From: Caenorhabditis elegans
Lineage: Eukaryota; Nematoda; Chromadorea; Rhabditida; Rhabditidae
Direction of reading: 5' to 3'
Length of the DNA stretch: 64,000 nt
Assembly (NCBI RefSeq): GCF_000002985.6
Contig: NC_003281.10
Coordinates: 4,216,001 to 4,280,000 of the forward strand
Position 1 is the stretch's first letter. Every line of letters begins with the position of its first letter. Of the stretch, positions 35,601-47,142 are shown one piece after another. The position numbers and the translations under genes are program-made. Below the pieces are notes generated by a model that was not told where the DNA came from, ran no database searches, and saw nothing but the letters and a program-made list of their open reading frames with translations.

Positions 35601-38600
35601 GAAACATTTTTTGAGGTTTCTCTTTTTCAAAACGGAGTGAAATTTTGGAAAAAAAAGCTGTGAGCTGTAATATATATTGAATATATTGGATTCTATAACA
35701 GAAAATTTAATTGTGGAGTTTTTTCTGTTTGAAAAATGCAGTTTTTAGCAAAAAACCGTAAAATTATTTTTGAAAATCGAAAGGCTATTTTTTTTCCGGT
35801 TCAAGGAAAAAATCTAATTTTAAAACCCATATGTTTCATTTGGAAATATTCTTACATCTGAGCCAAAGTGCAAAATCATAGACGACAAACATATTTGCCG
35901 GATGAGCCACACTCATTTGCTTCTCATTTGTGTTTTTCAGGCCAACATATGGAGTTTTCTTGAAATCTTCGACAATTGCTTTGTAATTTTGTGGTTTATT
36001 CTTCCATTTCTGCTGCCGATCTTGAAGAGAATTCGGATCCGGTACCATTCCCTGATACTGTAGTTTATTCATCAATAATAAGAGTTTCGTGAGTCGAGAA
36101 TACCATGCTTCATTCGGCGATTCAAATTCTTTTGGATCACGAAATTCGATTCCTTTTCCTTCGGTTTGTTTTTCGATTAATTTCGTTTTGAGAATATCCG
36201 TTGGATGGAAGACTACCAGGAATGATGCTGAGAAACATTTCATCGATTCAGTGTATAGAATATCAGAGAATATATTCTTGAATGCACTATCAAATGCCGA
36301 CCAATTCAATTTATCCAGATCATGATGACGCAGTTTTGTGGCACTTTTTTCGTATGTTGATGCATCCGGAACCTGAAATTTTAGTTTTCAAACAAAAGTC
36401 GGTTACACTCGTAATTATTAGAGCGCAATTTTTATCAAAATATTGAAGCTCTTACAAAATAAAATTTCAAAGTTACAAAATGTTTCGGTTTTCGGTTTTT
36501 AAAGCTTTTAAAACAATTGTTTTCTATTTTTAAAACACGAATTCTATGAACAAATTATCGAGCCCGATTAGATTTTTTTACATAAGTTGAAATAATTTTT
36601 TATGTACCTACCTGGAAATAATACATATAAGTAGTATTAAAATATCTCGAATTGAGCTCATCATCATGAGCATTCTTCTTAAATGGTCGAATAGCTTCAT
36701 CAAGATTCTCCTCATTTCGCATCGACGGTCGTTCACACCATCCAGGAAATCCGGCAACTTCATCCGATTTCTCGGCTTTCGGTCTGAACAGTGTGATCCG
36801 TACTACATCCTTTTCCAATGCCAATTTATGATAAAACTTGTTGAATGAAAGAACAATCTCCGGATTCTGTATTGTTCGTGGATTACTTCGACTTCGTTCC
36901 GATCCACCACTGCCGACTCGTTCTTTTTCACTTTTTGTCACTTGTTTTCTTGATAAGTCTGGTCGACTGCTCGATGGTTTCTTTGCAGCTTCACAGCTCA
37001 CTTCAACCAAACTCTGAAATTCATTATTAATTGAAAATACTTAATATTTATAATTATAGTGGGGCCATCGTCGAAGATAGAAAATTTAACATTTAAATAG
37101 TTTATAAATTATAGATGGAGTACCGAAATTTAAGATGTATTAAAGGGTGATATAATTAAACAAGAAATAAGTTCCGTTCGAGATTTTAGATGAAAATAGG
37201 AATTTTTTCAAAATTTTGAACCGCCATAATTTTTTTGAGTTGTTTGGACCATTTTTGAAAAAAATCAATAAATTCTAATCAAACTTCGAACCTTATCAAG
37301 CAACACAATCTGATATCCTCGCTGTAACCTCTGTAGAATAAGTTGCTCATAGACTAGTTGAGCCATCGTAGGCTTCTCGTTTCGATCTCGAATCCGGCGA
37401 TATCTTTGATCTTTAACTTGAGTTTGTAAGGTAGTTTGAACATCCGAATGATGACTATTGCTCATTTCTAACGAATCAAATGGAGTTCCAATAATTGCAC
37501 ATTCATCCTGCTCATACAACCCATTTCTGAAACATTTCGAGGGTTTTCAGGCTCAGAGAAATCTCATTTTTAAACCTATAGTCCTCCAATGATTTATTTG
37601 TAACTTCAATCGAATATTCATTCATTCTAAATTGAGTCTGTAATGTTTGTCCATCGGGAAAGAAATCAGTTGTAATTGGAAGTAATGCAGATCTGACAAG
37701 TGATTTCCAATCGGTTCCAATTTCCATATCAACATTCCATTTCTCTTCTCCAGTTGATCCCCATGCCCATACTTTGTACTTTTTACTCGCATTTCCAGCG
37801 GAATTCGATTTTGAAGAGTGTTTACGATCATCTTCCATATTGGCTCCACGTCTTGATCTTGTTAATGAGCTGCTTTGTTGTTCAGGGCTCTTGCTTATTG
37901 AAACTGTATCCACTGAGCCAATTTCTGAAGCTAGATGGAATTAGTGATGTGTGTTGGTTTTTTGAGAAATAAAAATTGCTAAATAATTTTTTTTTGGTTT
38001 TGGAAAAAAATAAGTTTTCGGTCCTTTTTTGGAGAAAAACTCTATTTTTGTTTTTTTTTCGCGCCCAAAAATAGTTTTTCGATTATTTCAATTTTTAAGA
38101 GAACATTTTTGACTTGTTTTTTTGTTGAAAAATCAAGATTTTCCGGCCTATGCTCCCAGGGGGCATCGAGAGAGGGGGCATCGCGTTCTAAGGGGGCATT
38201 AGGTCAAAGGGGGCATTTGTTCGTAGGGGGCATCCGTTCAGAGGGGGCATCCATTCAGAGGGGGCATCCGTTCAGAGGGGGCATCTGTACAAACTTACAC
38301 AGGTTCCAATGGGATACCTGTTCAAAGGGGACATCGGTGAGAATTGATTGAATATTTATAGACAGGAGTATGCAAAGGTTTTCATATCAGTCACACATGC
38401 ATTTGGTCGTTGTTTGGAAGTTGTGTAAAGTTTGGCACCTTCATGCTTGTATTTTCTTCTTCTTTTTCTGTTCATATCTCAACCAACAAATTTTTTAATG
38501 AAAATAATCAACTACAAAGTTGTACTTCAGATTAAGATATACAACTTTGTAGTTTATTACTTTGTCTTAAAAAATTTTCCCACGGAGATATCAACATCCG

Positions 38601-41600
38601 AAGTGAGTGCGTATTTTGAATTTTGAGGTTCTACTATACCTCAGGTTTCTGTCTGAAATCGTGTTCAGAACATCTAAACTAGATCAACTACAAACTTTGC
38701 ATTTTTCTATAACATCTGATCAAATTTTAAAAAGTTTTCAAAAAAAAATTTAGAAAATTTTTGTAAGGGGTACCTTTTGGATTTTTTTTTTCATAAATCG
38801 AAAAAAATATTGATACCTAAAAAACCAAATGTTTTTGACACTATTGCCAACAACATTTCAGTTGGACACATTTTATTGCACAATCTCATTGCCAACTATC
38901 CTATGCTGACACCTTTGAAATATGCTTATGCTGACGTTTTGAATATGCTTATGCTGACGTGCGCTTATGCTGACAAGAGCTCTCACGAGAATTTCGTGAT
39001 CCAAAAAACACATTGAAAGCTTATATCAGGACACTTGACGACGTAAAAGAAAACCGAACCTATCCAGATTTGAACCAGCAATGACTGTATCTGAAGACCG
39101 TGCGCTTAACCACTACACCAAAAGGGCGAGAGGTGCGCGCGTTCTCAAGGAATATATGAAATCAGTCGAGCTGTATGACAACTAGAGCTTCTCTCGATTG
39201 GAAGATATCTAGTACTTGAAAATGTGTTCATAAAGCTTGGAACTACTACAGAATAAGTCATTAAGTTATTTTCTGTTCCTAATGTTCAGTTTCTACAAGA
39301 AATCTATTCCACATTGATTTTTGTGGTGAATTTGAACCTTCCGTTGGCCTAAAATACTTTTGGAGAGCTACTTTTTTCGGAAGTATTCTTAAGTCTTCTA
39401 CAAATTCAACTTGTTGGAAAATCGGGAACTTCTCTGATTCCTCGAAAATACTGTTTTTTTAAAAAAAATTTTGGCCTAAATTTTTTTTTCCTCAAAAACA
39501 CCTTCATTCTGGTATTTTCTAGGAGCATATGTCATCTGTATTGTTTAATAATTTTTTGTTGCTTCAAAAGCTCTGTTTTTGTGCTTAAAACTCTCATTTT
39601 TGTCGATTTCTTAATTTAAAACATGGAAATTAAAAACATTTCGGAGTACGGTACACATCGGTGTTTGCGTACCTTTGCGTATCGTGCATTTAATTCGACG
39701 ACATTTGTATATTTTTAAATGCAAAAATCAACGAAAAAGTTCTTTTTTAGCTCAAAACAGAGCTTTTGAAGCAACAAAAATTATTAAACAATACAGATGA
39801 CATATGCTCCTAGAAAATACCAGAATGAAGGTGTTTTTGAGGAAAAAAAAATTTAGGCCAAAATTTAAAAAAAAAAAACAGTATTTTCGAGGAATCAGAG
39901 AAGTTCCCGATTTTCCAACAAGTTGAATTTGTAGAAGACTTAAGAATACTTCCGAAAAAAGTAGCTCTCCAAAAGTATTTTAGGCCAACGGAAGGTTCAA
40001 ATTCACCACAAAAATCAATGTGGAATAGATTTCTTGTAGAAACTGAACATTAGGAACAGAAAATAACTTAATGACTTATTCTGTAGTAGTTCCAAGCTTT
40101 ATGAACACATTTTCAAGTACTAGATATCTTCCAATCGAGAGAAGCTCTAGTTGTCATACAGCTCGACTGATTTCATATATTCCTTGAGAACGCGCGCACC
40201 TCTCGCCCTTTTGGTGTAGTGGTTAAGCGCACGGTCTTCAGATACAGTCATTGCTGGTTCAAATCTGGATAGGTTCGGTTTTCTTTTACGTCGTCAAGTG
40301 TCCTGATATAAGCTTTCAATGTGTTTTTTGGATCACGAAATTCTCGTGAGAGCTCTTGTCAGCATAAGCGCACGTCAGCATAAGCATATTCAAAACGTCA
40401 GCATAAGCATATTTCAAAGGTGTCAGCATAGGATAGTTGGCAATGAGATTGTGCAATAAAATGTGTCCAACTGAAATGTTGTTGGCAATAGTGTCAAAAA
40501 CATTTGGTTTTTTAGGTATCAATATTTTTTTCGATTTATGAAAAAAAAATCCAAAAGGTACCCCTTACAAAAATTTTCTAAATTTTTTTTTGAAAACTTT
40601 TTAAAATTTGATCAGATGTTATAGAAAAATGCAAAGTTTGTAGTTGATCTAGTTTAGATGTTCTGAACACGATTTCAGACAGAAACCTGAGGTATAGTAG
40701 AACCTCAAAATTCAAAATACGCACTCACTTCGGATGTTGATATCTCCGTGGGAAAATTTTTTAAGACAAAGTAATAAACTACAAAGTTGTATATCTTAAT
40801 CTGAAGTACAACTTTGTAGTTGATTATTTTCATTAAAAAATTTGTTGGTTGAGATATGAACAGAAAAAGAAGAAGAAAATACAAGCATGAAGGTGCCAAA
40901 CTTTACACAACTTCCAAACAACGACCAAATGCATGTGTGACTGATATGAAAACCTTTGCATACTCCTGTCTATAAATATTCAATCAATTCTCACCGATGT
41001 CCCCTTTGAACAGGTATCCCATTGGAACCTGTGTAAGTTTGTACAGATGCCCCCTCTGAACGGATGCCCCCTCTGAATGGATGCCCCCTCTGAACGGATG
41101 CCCCCTACGAACAAATGCCCCCTTTGACCTAATGCCCCCTTAGAACGCGATGCCCCCTCTCTCGATGCCCCCTGGGAGCATAGGCCAGATTTTCCAGGTT
41201 TTCCAGATTTCGAAAATTTTATCGAATTTTCAAAAAACAGTTTTAAATTTTGGTAACTTTTCTTCCTATCAGAAAAAATGAATATGAAACAAAAATATTT
41301 TTGGGAGCAGGTACAGTACTATTGTTTCTCTTTTATCTCATCAACAGCAACAAAATTTCATTAATATTGCAATTTTGTTAATTTTCTAAACATTCTTGGG
41401 ATTCATCCAATTTTTCAGGAAAAATCGAAATAATTTTTGTCGCATTTTTCAACTTTTTTTAAAGAATAATTTTTTGGTGGTTTTTTAAAGGAAAAATGTT
41501 TTTTGGTTTACAATGGAAAAATTTGATTTTCTTTTTTAATTGGGATTTTTTGGTTTTTTTTAAAACAAATTAATTTTTTTTTTTCAATTTTTAATGGATT

Positions 41601-44600
41601 TCTTGGGATTTCTTTTTGATTAAAAATGTAATTTTTTCGTTTTTTCGTTTATAAAAATGGATTTTTGGGTTTTATTTTAAAAAACTATTTTAATTTCCTA
41701 TTGAACTTACGAGCCACAATTTTCTTCTGCTCATCCGGTGCACCAACTATGTGCACAATACTTTGCCCCGATACAAAATGATGTGCAAGTTTCGATTTTC
41801 CAGAGCTATCAACCGGGAAAACATGAATCCAGCGACGTCGATTCGCGGTAACTTGAACAGCAAAATCTTCCGGTCGAAATGGATTTATCAGCTGGCCATT
41901 TTGTCGTTTCCATACAGCAGTTAAATCATTATTTGCCAGTGTCGTCGTAGATCCATCAATTGTTCCACGTCGTGAGGGAGATGTGGCACGAAGTTTGGTT
42001 AGAGCTGCTGGAACTATTGGATTTTGTTAAGAGAAATAATAATAGAGGTTACTCACAAGAGCCAATTTCAATTGAACCACCTATTGAGCTTGGCGGCATT
42101 TTCATCGATTCATATGATGCTGAACGAGGTGATTCTGGCTGAAAAGCGATTTCAATATTAAAATCTCAAATCTCAAATTACAAATCTCTACCCGATTCTG
42201 ATTATTCCACGAAGAACCTCCTGCATTGGGTACCAACGGCGGAAGACTTCTCTGAGGTGCTGGCTTCTCAATATCCTTTGCTGCAGAAACTGGCCGAACT
42301 GATCCTCCATAAGTACTTGATTCAGAATTCTTCTTGATAATTTTCGATCCAGCAATATCTCGATCCTGTGGCTCCAATTTCTTCTTCTCAACTGATGGTG
42401 GTGGTGGTGGAAGTGGTGGAGGTGGAGGTGGATTACTAGCAATTGGTGCAGCTTTTTGAGTATTATTATCTTCAGAAGGCTCTCCGTCAGTCTCTTTTCG
42501 TTCTCGGACGGAGGTTTTTGTTTTATCATCGGAATTCGGTTTCACCTTGTCCGGAGATAAACCCAAAATCTCTCTAAGTTGCCTTCTACCAGCTTCCGGT
42601 GCATCTCGTACAACAGCATCAATATCATTTGCTTCTTCTTTCGGTAATAATTGAATCTTTGCACATACATTTGATAACTTCTTTGCATCATAATCTCCAC
42701 CATATTTCTCAACTGATTGTGGAAAACATCGAAAAGTTCCCGTAGATCCCATTATCATCTTCTTCGGAGCTGATAAAACCGCTGCGGGAAGTTGAATTCG
42801 AGGTCGAAATTGCACAGAAATCGCTGAACGTCGAGCCATTTGATAATACGAGTAATTCATCCAATGTGGAATGAAATATTCACATTTCTTATCCATTTGT
42901 CCAACTATCGGATGAAATACAAAAAGTGGAACGGCGTGTAGAGGTTGTTCTCCAAGGCATACCATATCCAAAGAGATTCCCATATCAATTACACGTTGTT
43001 TCGTTAAACTGACTAAATCACGATCCACGTGGAGAACTCCGTTTCCTGGGGTCACGAAGATGATCTGCAAGATATTGGGGATGAGAAAAAAAGCATCAAC
43101 AACTATTTTTGAACTAGTTTTTATGAATGTTTGTTTTTCCATTTTATGGGCGTGGCTTTTTGTAGGACCGAATCTGTCAAAAAAGTTGTTGCTTTTTGTG
43201 GTGGCCGAGCTTTTCTATTCCATGACAGAAAACTATTCCATGACTGTCCCAGTCTCTAATTCAATATACAAAATTAGATATTTTCACAAATCGAATAACC
43301 TAAATTATTTTCGTTTTTCTATTTTTTTTCATTTTTACAGCAAAAAAATGGATTACAATTTTTTTCGAGTGTCTTTTTGATTTTAGAATTTTTTTTAAAA
43401 AGCCATTCTTCGATTTTCAAGAAAAAAATCCGAAAATTCTCGAATATTATTCGATTTTTCATTTTTTTTTAGTCGAAAAAAATTTGTTTTCAATAGAAAT
43501 TCTCAAATATTGCAAAACAATTTTTTTTCGTTTTTTTTTAAATTTTCAAAAAAAAAGTCCAATCGTCTCACTTGTTGTCCAGTGGTCTCAAATCTTCGAT
43601 CCGAATGATACATACTAAACGAATTCATACTCATATTCACAACTTGCAAGAAATTTCCATCGGCAGCCGTGGAAACTTCGAATTGAACCTGTGGAAGCAT
43701 TTCTTTCAGTTTTTCCTGAATTTGTGAAGAGTATTTGCTGCAGCCAACGTTTATCTGAAATTAAAAATAAATTTCAAAAGTTAGAATGAATAGAATGACA
43801 CCTCTTTGAGCTGTTTATCAGCCCAATCTTCATAATGCTCATTTTGGAATAAAAGACGATAGAAATCCTGATAATATCGTCCACGATGATCACAAGCACC
43901 TTTCATGAATCTTTTCGCTGCATCATCTACACCTCCGATCTGTAAAATTTTATTTTATTGCTTTGAACAACTTCTGATCTTACAGTCATGGGAGATCGGA
44001 AGATCGGATTCCACCTATTCCACTTACACAGCTGGAAGATCAGATTCTTCAGACTCCAAGAGTGGAATCTGATCTTCCAGCTATTGCTGAAGAATCAAGA
44101 GCACATTCCAACTATGGAGTCCGATTGATGATCTTCCCCATATATAAAACCCGATCTTCTATAGCTGAAGGATCAGAAATGATCTATGGAAGAATAGGTT
44201 CCACCTATGGAGTCTATTTTTGATCTCAGATTCTTCAGACTTTATTTTATTGATTTTTAAACAACTGAAAATCTTGCAAAATCAATATTTGGCTTCTGAT
44301 CTTATAGTTAAGGAAGATAGGAAGATCCCTAGCTGGAAGATCAGATTCTTCAGACTCCATAAGTGGAATCTGATCTTCCAGCTAATGCCGAAGAATTGGT
44401 AGATCACATTCAACCTATGGAGTCCGATTTTTGATCATCCGCATGTTAAATCTGATCTTCTATAGCTGAAGGATCCGAAAATACACCTTTGGAGCTCGAT
44501 ACATTTCAAACTCCATGATCTTCGAATTTTTCCGATTTTTGAAAAATATCTAAACATTTTGGCCATTTTCTTTTTTTTTAGAAAAAAATCATCAACAAGT

Positions 44601-47048
44601 ACACAATTTTATTTAAAAGCGTTTTATTTCCCAGTTTTAAAATGGAAAAATCGATTTTTGGTAGTTTATGTTGCATTTTTCCTTTGATTTTCAGGAAATT
44701 AAAGTCGAAAAATGCAAAAACTTGTATTAAATTTTGAGCAATGTTGCGTGAAAATTTTGAAAAGGTGCGAAAAAAACCGTAATATGCAACAAAACTGATA
44801 AAAATAATTTCCAGCCAAAAATTCTAATTTTCAGACTTTTTGAGCAGTTTTTGAAGAAAAAACTTATATTTTAATACTCACCGCATACCACCGTGAGCAC
44901 AGAATAATTGATACATAATGTGTACATGATTGTTCTTTCCATTTCAAGAATAATTCCGTTAAAAATCCTTTAATACATTTTTCCAAATACAAATCTCCTT
45001 GCGGATCGAGTTGATTCATTTCAGAGCACATTTGAATAAATATGAGTACTGTACTTGAACTTGAACGGAATACAACACGTGTCTTATCTGTAACATATCC
45101 ACTTCTGACTAATGATCCTTTTCTCCACATATCCGAAATACGAGTATTTATATTCATATATCGTTTCGGTTCTTCTACATATGTCATTCGTCCGATCAGG
45201 CAACTACGGTAACGATACATATCGGCTCGGCTCATATATTGCTCTCGGAATGTTAATTGCACATTGTCAAGGGATACCTGAAACATTAATTTTTGTTGCG
45301 AAATTTTGCTCCAAAAATGCGGTACCCGGTCTCGACGCGATTTTTTTCTTAAATAAAAAAGTGTGTGCCTTTAAAGAGTACTGTAGTTTCAAACTATCGT
45401 TGATGTAGAATTTTCATTGATTTTTTAGTTTTAAAAAAAATCTATTCATTTTTCAAAAAAAAAATTGAAATTTATCAGGAAAAAACTATAAAATCGCAAA
45501 AATTAATTTTTCAAAAAACTCATACCGTATCAACTGTCTCCAAAGTGCACTTCACAATATCATTTTGTTTCAGAAAATCTATCCGATTCGTGATAAGCCC
45601 TGGGGCTCCTTTTGCTAGGGACAATGTACAGGTCTGAAAAAATGAAATTATTTTCAAACTATATTCATAACATTATTACCACATCTTCAGGTTTTCCAAT
45701 CATAACCGACGATTTCTTCTTCTCAACAACATCTTCATCTTTATCCAACTCGGCGAGCACTGCCTGACGGGCGGCCTCATCATAAACTCTCGAATTTCGA
45801 TTACTCGACGGTCCGCTCCGATGAATACTTGCAGCACTATTCGTCTTTTTTGCTTCGGAGAGAATTGTTGTTTCAATTCGAAATGATAATTCATGATCAC
45901 CAGTTTCATCTGTTTTTGATACTGTAATATAGCATGGTTTCATAAATGCAAGTGTTTTATCATGAACGAGTACTGCCATATGTTCATCTTCCTTCAGGCA
46001 TGATGGTTTTTTGCTCTGAAAAATATGAATTATTTTTGGAAAATCAAAAGAATTCGATTTTTTTGAATAATAGATTAAAACTGGCCATATTTTCGATAAA
46101 ATTTCTACAATTTTATTTTCGATTATCTCCGGTTTTTTTGCTCTGAAAAATACTTTATTATTGTCAATAACCAGAAAACCAATTTTGCGACAACTAACAG
46201 CCGGCAACTGATCAAAATTATTGGAAAAACTAAAATAAAATAAATCAAAATTACAAAAAGACTGAATTTCAAAATGAAGCATCATAAAAATGCCTAAAAA
46301 TGAAAAAAGAATGCTAAAGGGAGGAGTAGAGATTTTTCCGAAACAATTTTTTAAAAAACCGGCTGAATTAAACTTGATTTCCCAAGCAAATGAATTGCCT
46401 AATTTCGAAATTTCTGCATTTTCTGGACATACAATTGTGCGGAAATTCAAATATAATTTCAGCTGTTTTTTTTTTGGAAAATTCATGAAAATCATCTAAA
46501 AATTGGACATTGCTTAAAATCTTCGAATTTTACCAACATTTCCATGTCGCAAATTAATTTTTATTTAATAACTTTTTTATTTTGCGTATTTTCAGTGAAA
46601 ATTGTCCAGATTATCGTTCCAATCATCAGAAAATGCAAAAGAGAGAAAAAAACGTGCAAAAGTAAATAATTAAATAAAAATTAATTCATCAACACGGAAG
46701 TTGAGAAATTACACGGAAGTTGAGAAATTGGAGAATTTAGTTCATCGAAGTTTATTTTCGAATTTTTAATCCATCAAAACCGGTCTATTGAGGTAATTTG
46801 AGTATTTTAACTTTACTTTAATTTTAATTTTTCAGTATTTTAATGAATAATTCTGTGCCCTATCCATTACGAACCGGATCACAATGCGGACATTTGTCGA
46901 TCGTGTGATACACGACTTTAGCATTCCATGTCATCTTCTGTGCCTCGTGAAGTCCAAGTTGTAGCTCATTTTCAGGCGGTGGTTCAGTGGTTGCTCTCCG
47001 TTGACTTGAGTTATTGCTGCTGCTGGGTCCAGCTATTTCGAACGCCAT
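32670..47048 (-). CDS. DEPDC5 / Iml1 orthologue, GATOR1 subunit
   Basis: GATOR1 is the GTPase-activating complex that switches off Rag GTPases and so TORC1 when amino acids are scarce; it acts at the lysosome. Seventeen exons: 46875-47048, 45680-46015, 45526-45633, 44882-45277, 43802-43939, 43572-43754, 42192-43064, 42057-42138, 41711-42013, 37576-37924, 37292-37526, 36612-37013, 35856-36372, 35371-35460, 34748-35004, 33533-34083, 32670-32820; 1714 aa against about 1600 in human. Landmarks: [47 protein letters not shown] with [31 protein letters not shown], a DEP domain near 1350-1425 and a C-terminal YDHWFYPD block. A proline run near 655-675 seems a worm insertion. The first exon has an in-frame stop upstream of its ATG and starts at a TTTTTCAG acceptor. 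The 3.8-kb ninth intron holds the large palindrome. Confidence 0.93.
34148..34372. repeat. GGCGGCAAT foldback repeat in DEPDC5 intron
   Basis: The left end GGGCGGCAAT is mirrored by ATTGCCGCCC at the right end. The arms carry several short CGGCAAATT and TTGCCGG units in both directions. The form is that of a small dispersed inverted-repeat element. Confidence 0.65.
38136..38144. repeat. Left target-site duplication
   Basis: AGATTTTCC, directly outside the left end of the palindrome, identical to 41187-41195. Confidence 0.8.
38157..38290. repeat. Subterminal GGGGGCAT tandem array, left arm
   Basis: About eight copies of GGGGGCAT(C/T) spaced roughly 15-20 bp start about 12 bases inside the element end. 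The mirror array as CCCCC-type units is at 41041-41174. Subterminal repeats of this sort often bind a transposase; that role is inferred. Confidence 0.75.
39055..39128 (-). other. tRNA-like segment in left arm
   Basis: Minus strand: TGGTGTAGTGG at 39110-39120 resembles an A box, and GGTTCAAATCT at 39066-39076 resembles a B box. The distance suits an internal pol III promoter. A clean cloverleaf does not form, so this is a tRNA-derived (SINE-like) remnant rather than a working tRNA gene. Confidence 0.5.
40204..40277 (+). other. tRNA-like segment in right arm
   Basis: Mirror copy of the left-arm segment: A-box-like TGGTGTAGTGG at 40212-40222 and B-box-like GGTTCAAATCT at 40256-40266. The T- and anticodon-stem pairings are poor, so I do not call a functional tRNA. 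Confidence 0.5.
41187..41195. repeat. Right target-site duplication
   Basis: AGATTTTCC, directly outside the right end of the palindrome, in the same orientation as the left copy. Confidence 0.8.
43949..44480. repeat. Tandem duplication with 18-bp hairpins in DEPDC5 intron
   Basis: Two units of about 292 bp begin with TTTATTTTATTG at 43949 and 44241 and share many GAAGATC/GATCTTC blocks. Each contains a perfect 18-bp stem, AGCTGGAAGATCAGATTC paired with its complement, at 44030-44082 and 44331-44383, with 17-base loops. Confidence 0.7.
45309..45432. repeat. Dispersed foldback family, single arm (copy D)
   Basis: Carries GGTACCCGGTCTCGACGCG followed by TTTAAAGAGTACTGTAGTTTC but no matching second arm. 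It lies in a DEPDC5 intron. Confidence 0.65.
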
Positions 47049-47142
47049 CCCCGTGGATCCACACCGCCTTCACGGACCAAAGCAGCACCTGCGCTTTTGA
47101 ACGAAGATTTTCGAAATTCTTTTGCTCACTTGGAAGGGATGA

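Larger units (their letters stand above)
38136..41195. mobile_element. Large palindromic element with 9-bp target duplication, Mutator-like non-autonomous candidate
   Basis: Arms 38145-39579 and 39754-41186 are inverted copies over about 1.43 kb, close to identical wherever I compared them (two single-base length differences found). They surround a 174-bp single-copy loop. The outer ends are GGCCTATGCTCCC and its complement. Immediately outside, AGATTTTCC occurs at 38136-38144 and again at 41187-41195, an exact 9-bp direct repeat, as left by a transposase. Very long terminal inverted repeats with a 9-bp duplication are typical of Mutator-like elements; the family call is inference. No transposase frame exists; the mirror-image 64-aa frames at 38432-38626 and 40705-40899 show no known domain. 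Each arm carries GGGGGCAT repeats, TATGCTGAC repeats and a tRNA-like stretch. It lies in intron 9 of the DEPDC5 gene. Confidence 0.85.

Noticed and set aside
38157..38290. CRISPR-like array
   Set aside because: GGGGGCAT units are 8-9 bp with short uneven spacers, in a eukaryotic transposon; not a CRISPR.
38432..38626. 64-codon frame mirrored in both palindrome arms
   Set aside because: Identity between arms reflects the inverted repeat, not coding selection; no transposase or other family features.
40204..40277. Functional tRNA gene
   Set aside because: A and B boxes match but the anticodon and T stems do not pair well, so only a tRNA-like remnant is called.
42065..43142. Extended 346-codon frame through the DEPDC5 poly-proline exon
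   Set aside because: Only 42192-43064 is exon; the ends are intron read-through past clear donor and acceptor sites.
45665..46495. 276-codon minus frame at the DEPDC5 second exon
   Set aside because: Residues beyond 46015 are intron read-through; a clear TTTTTCAG acceptor ends the exon there.
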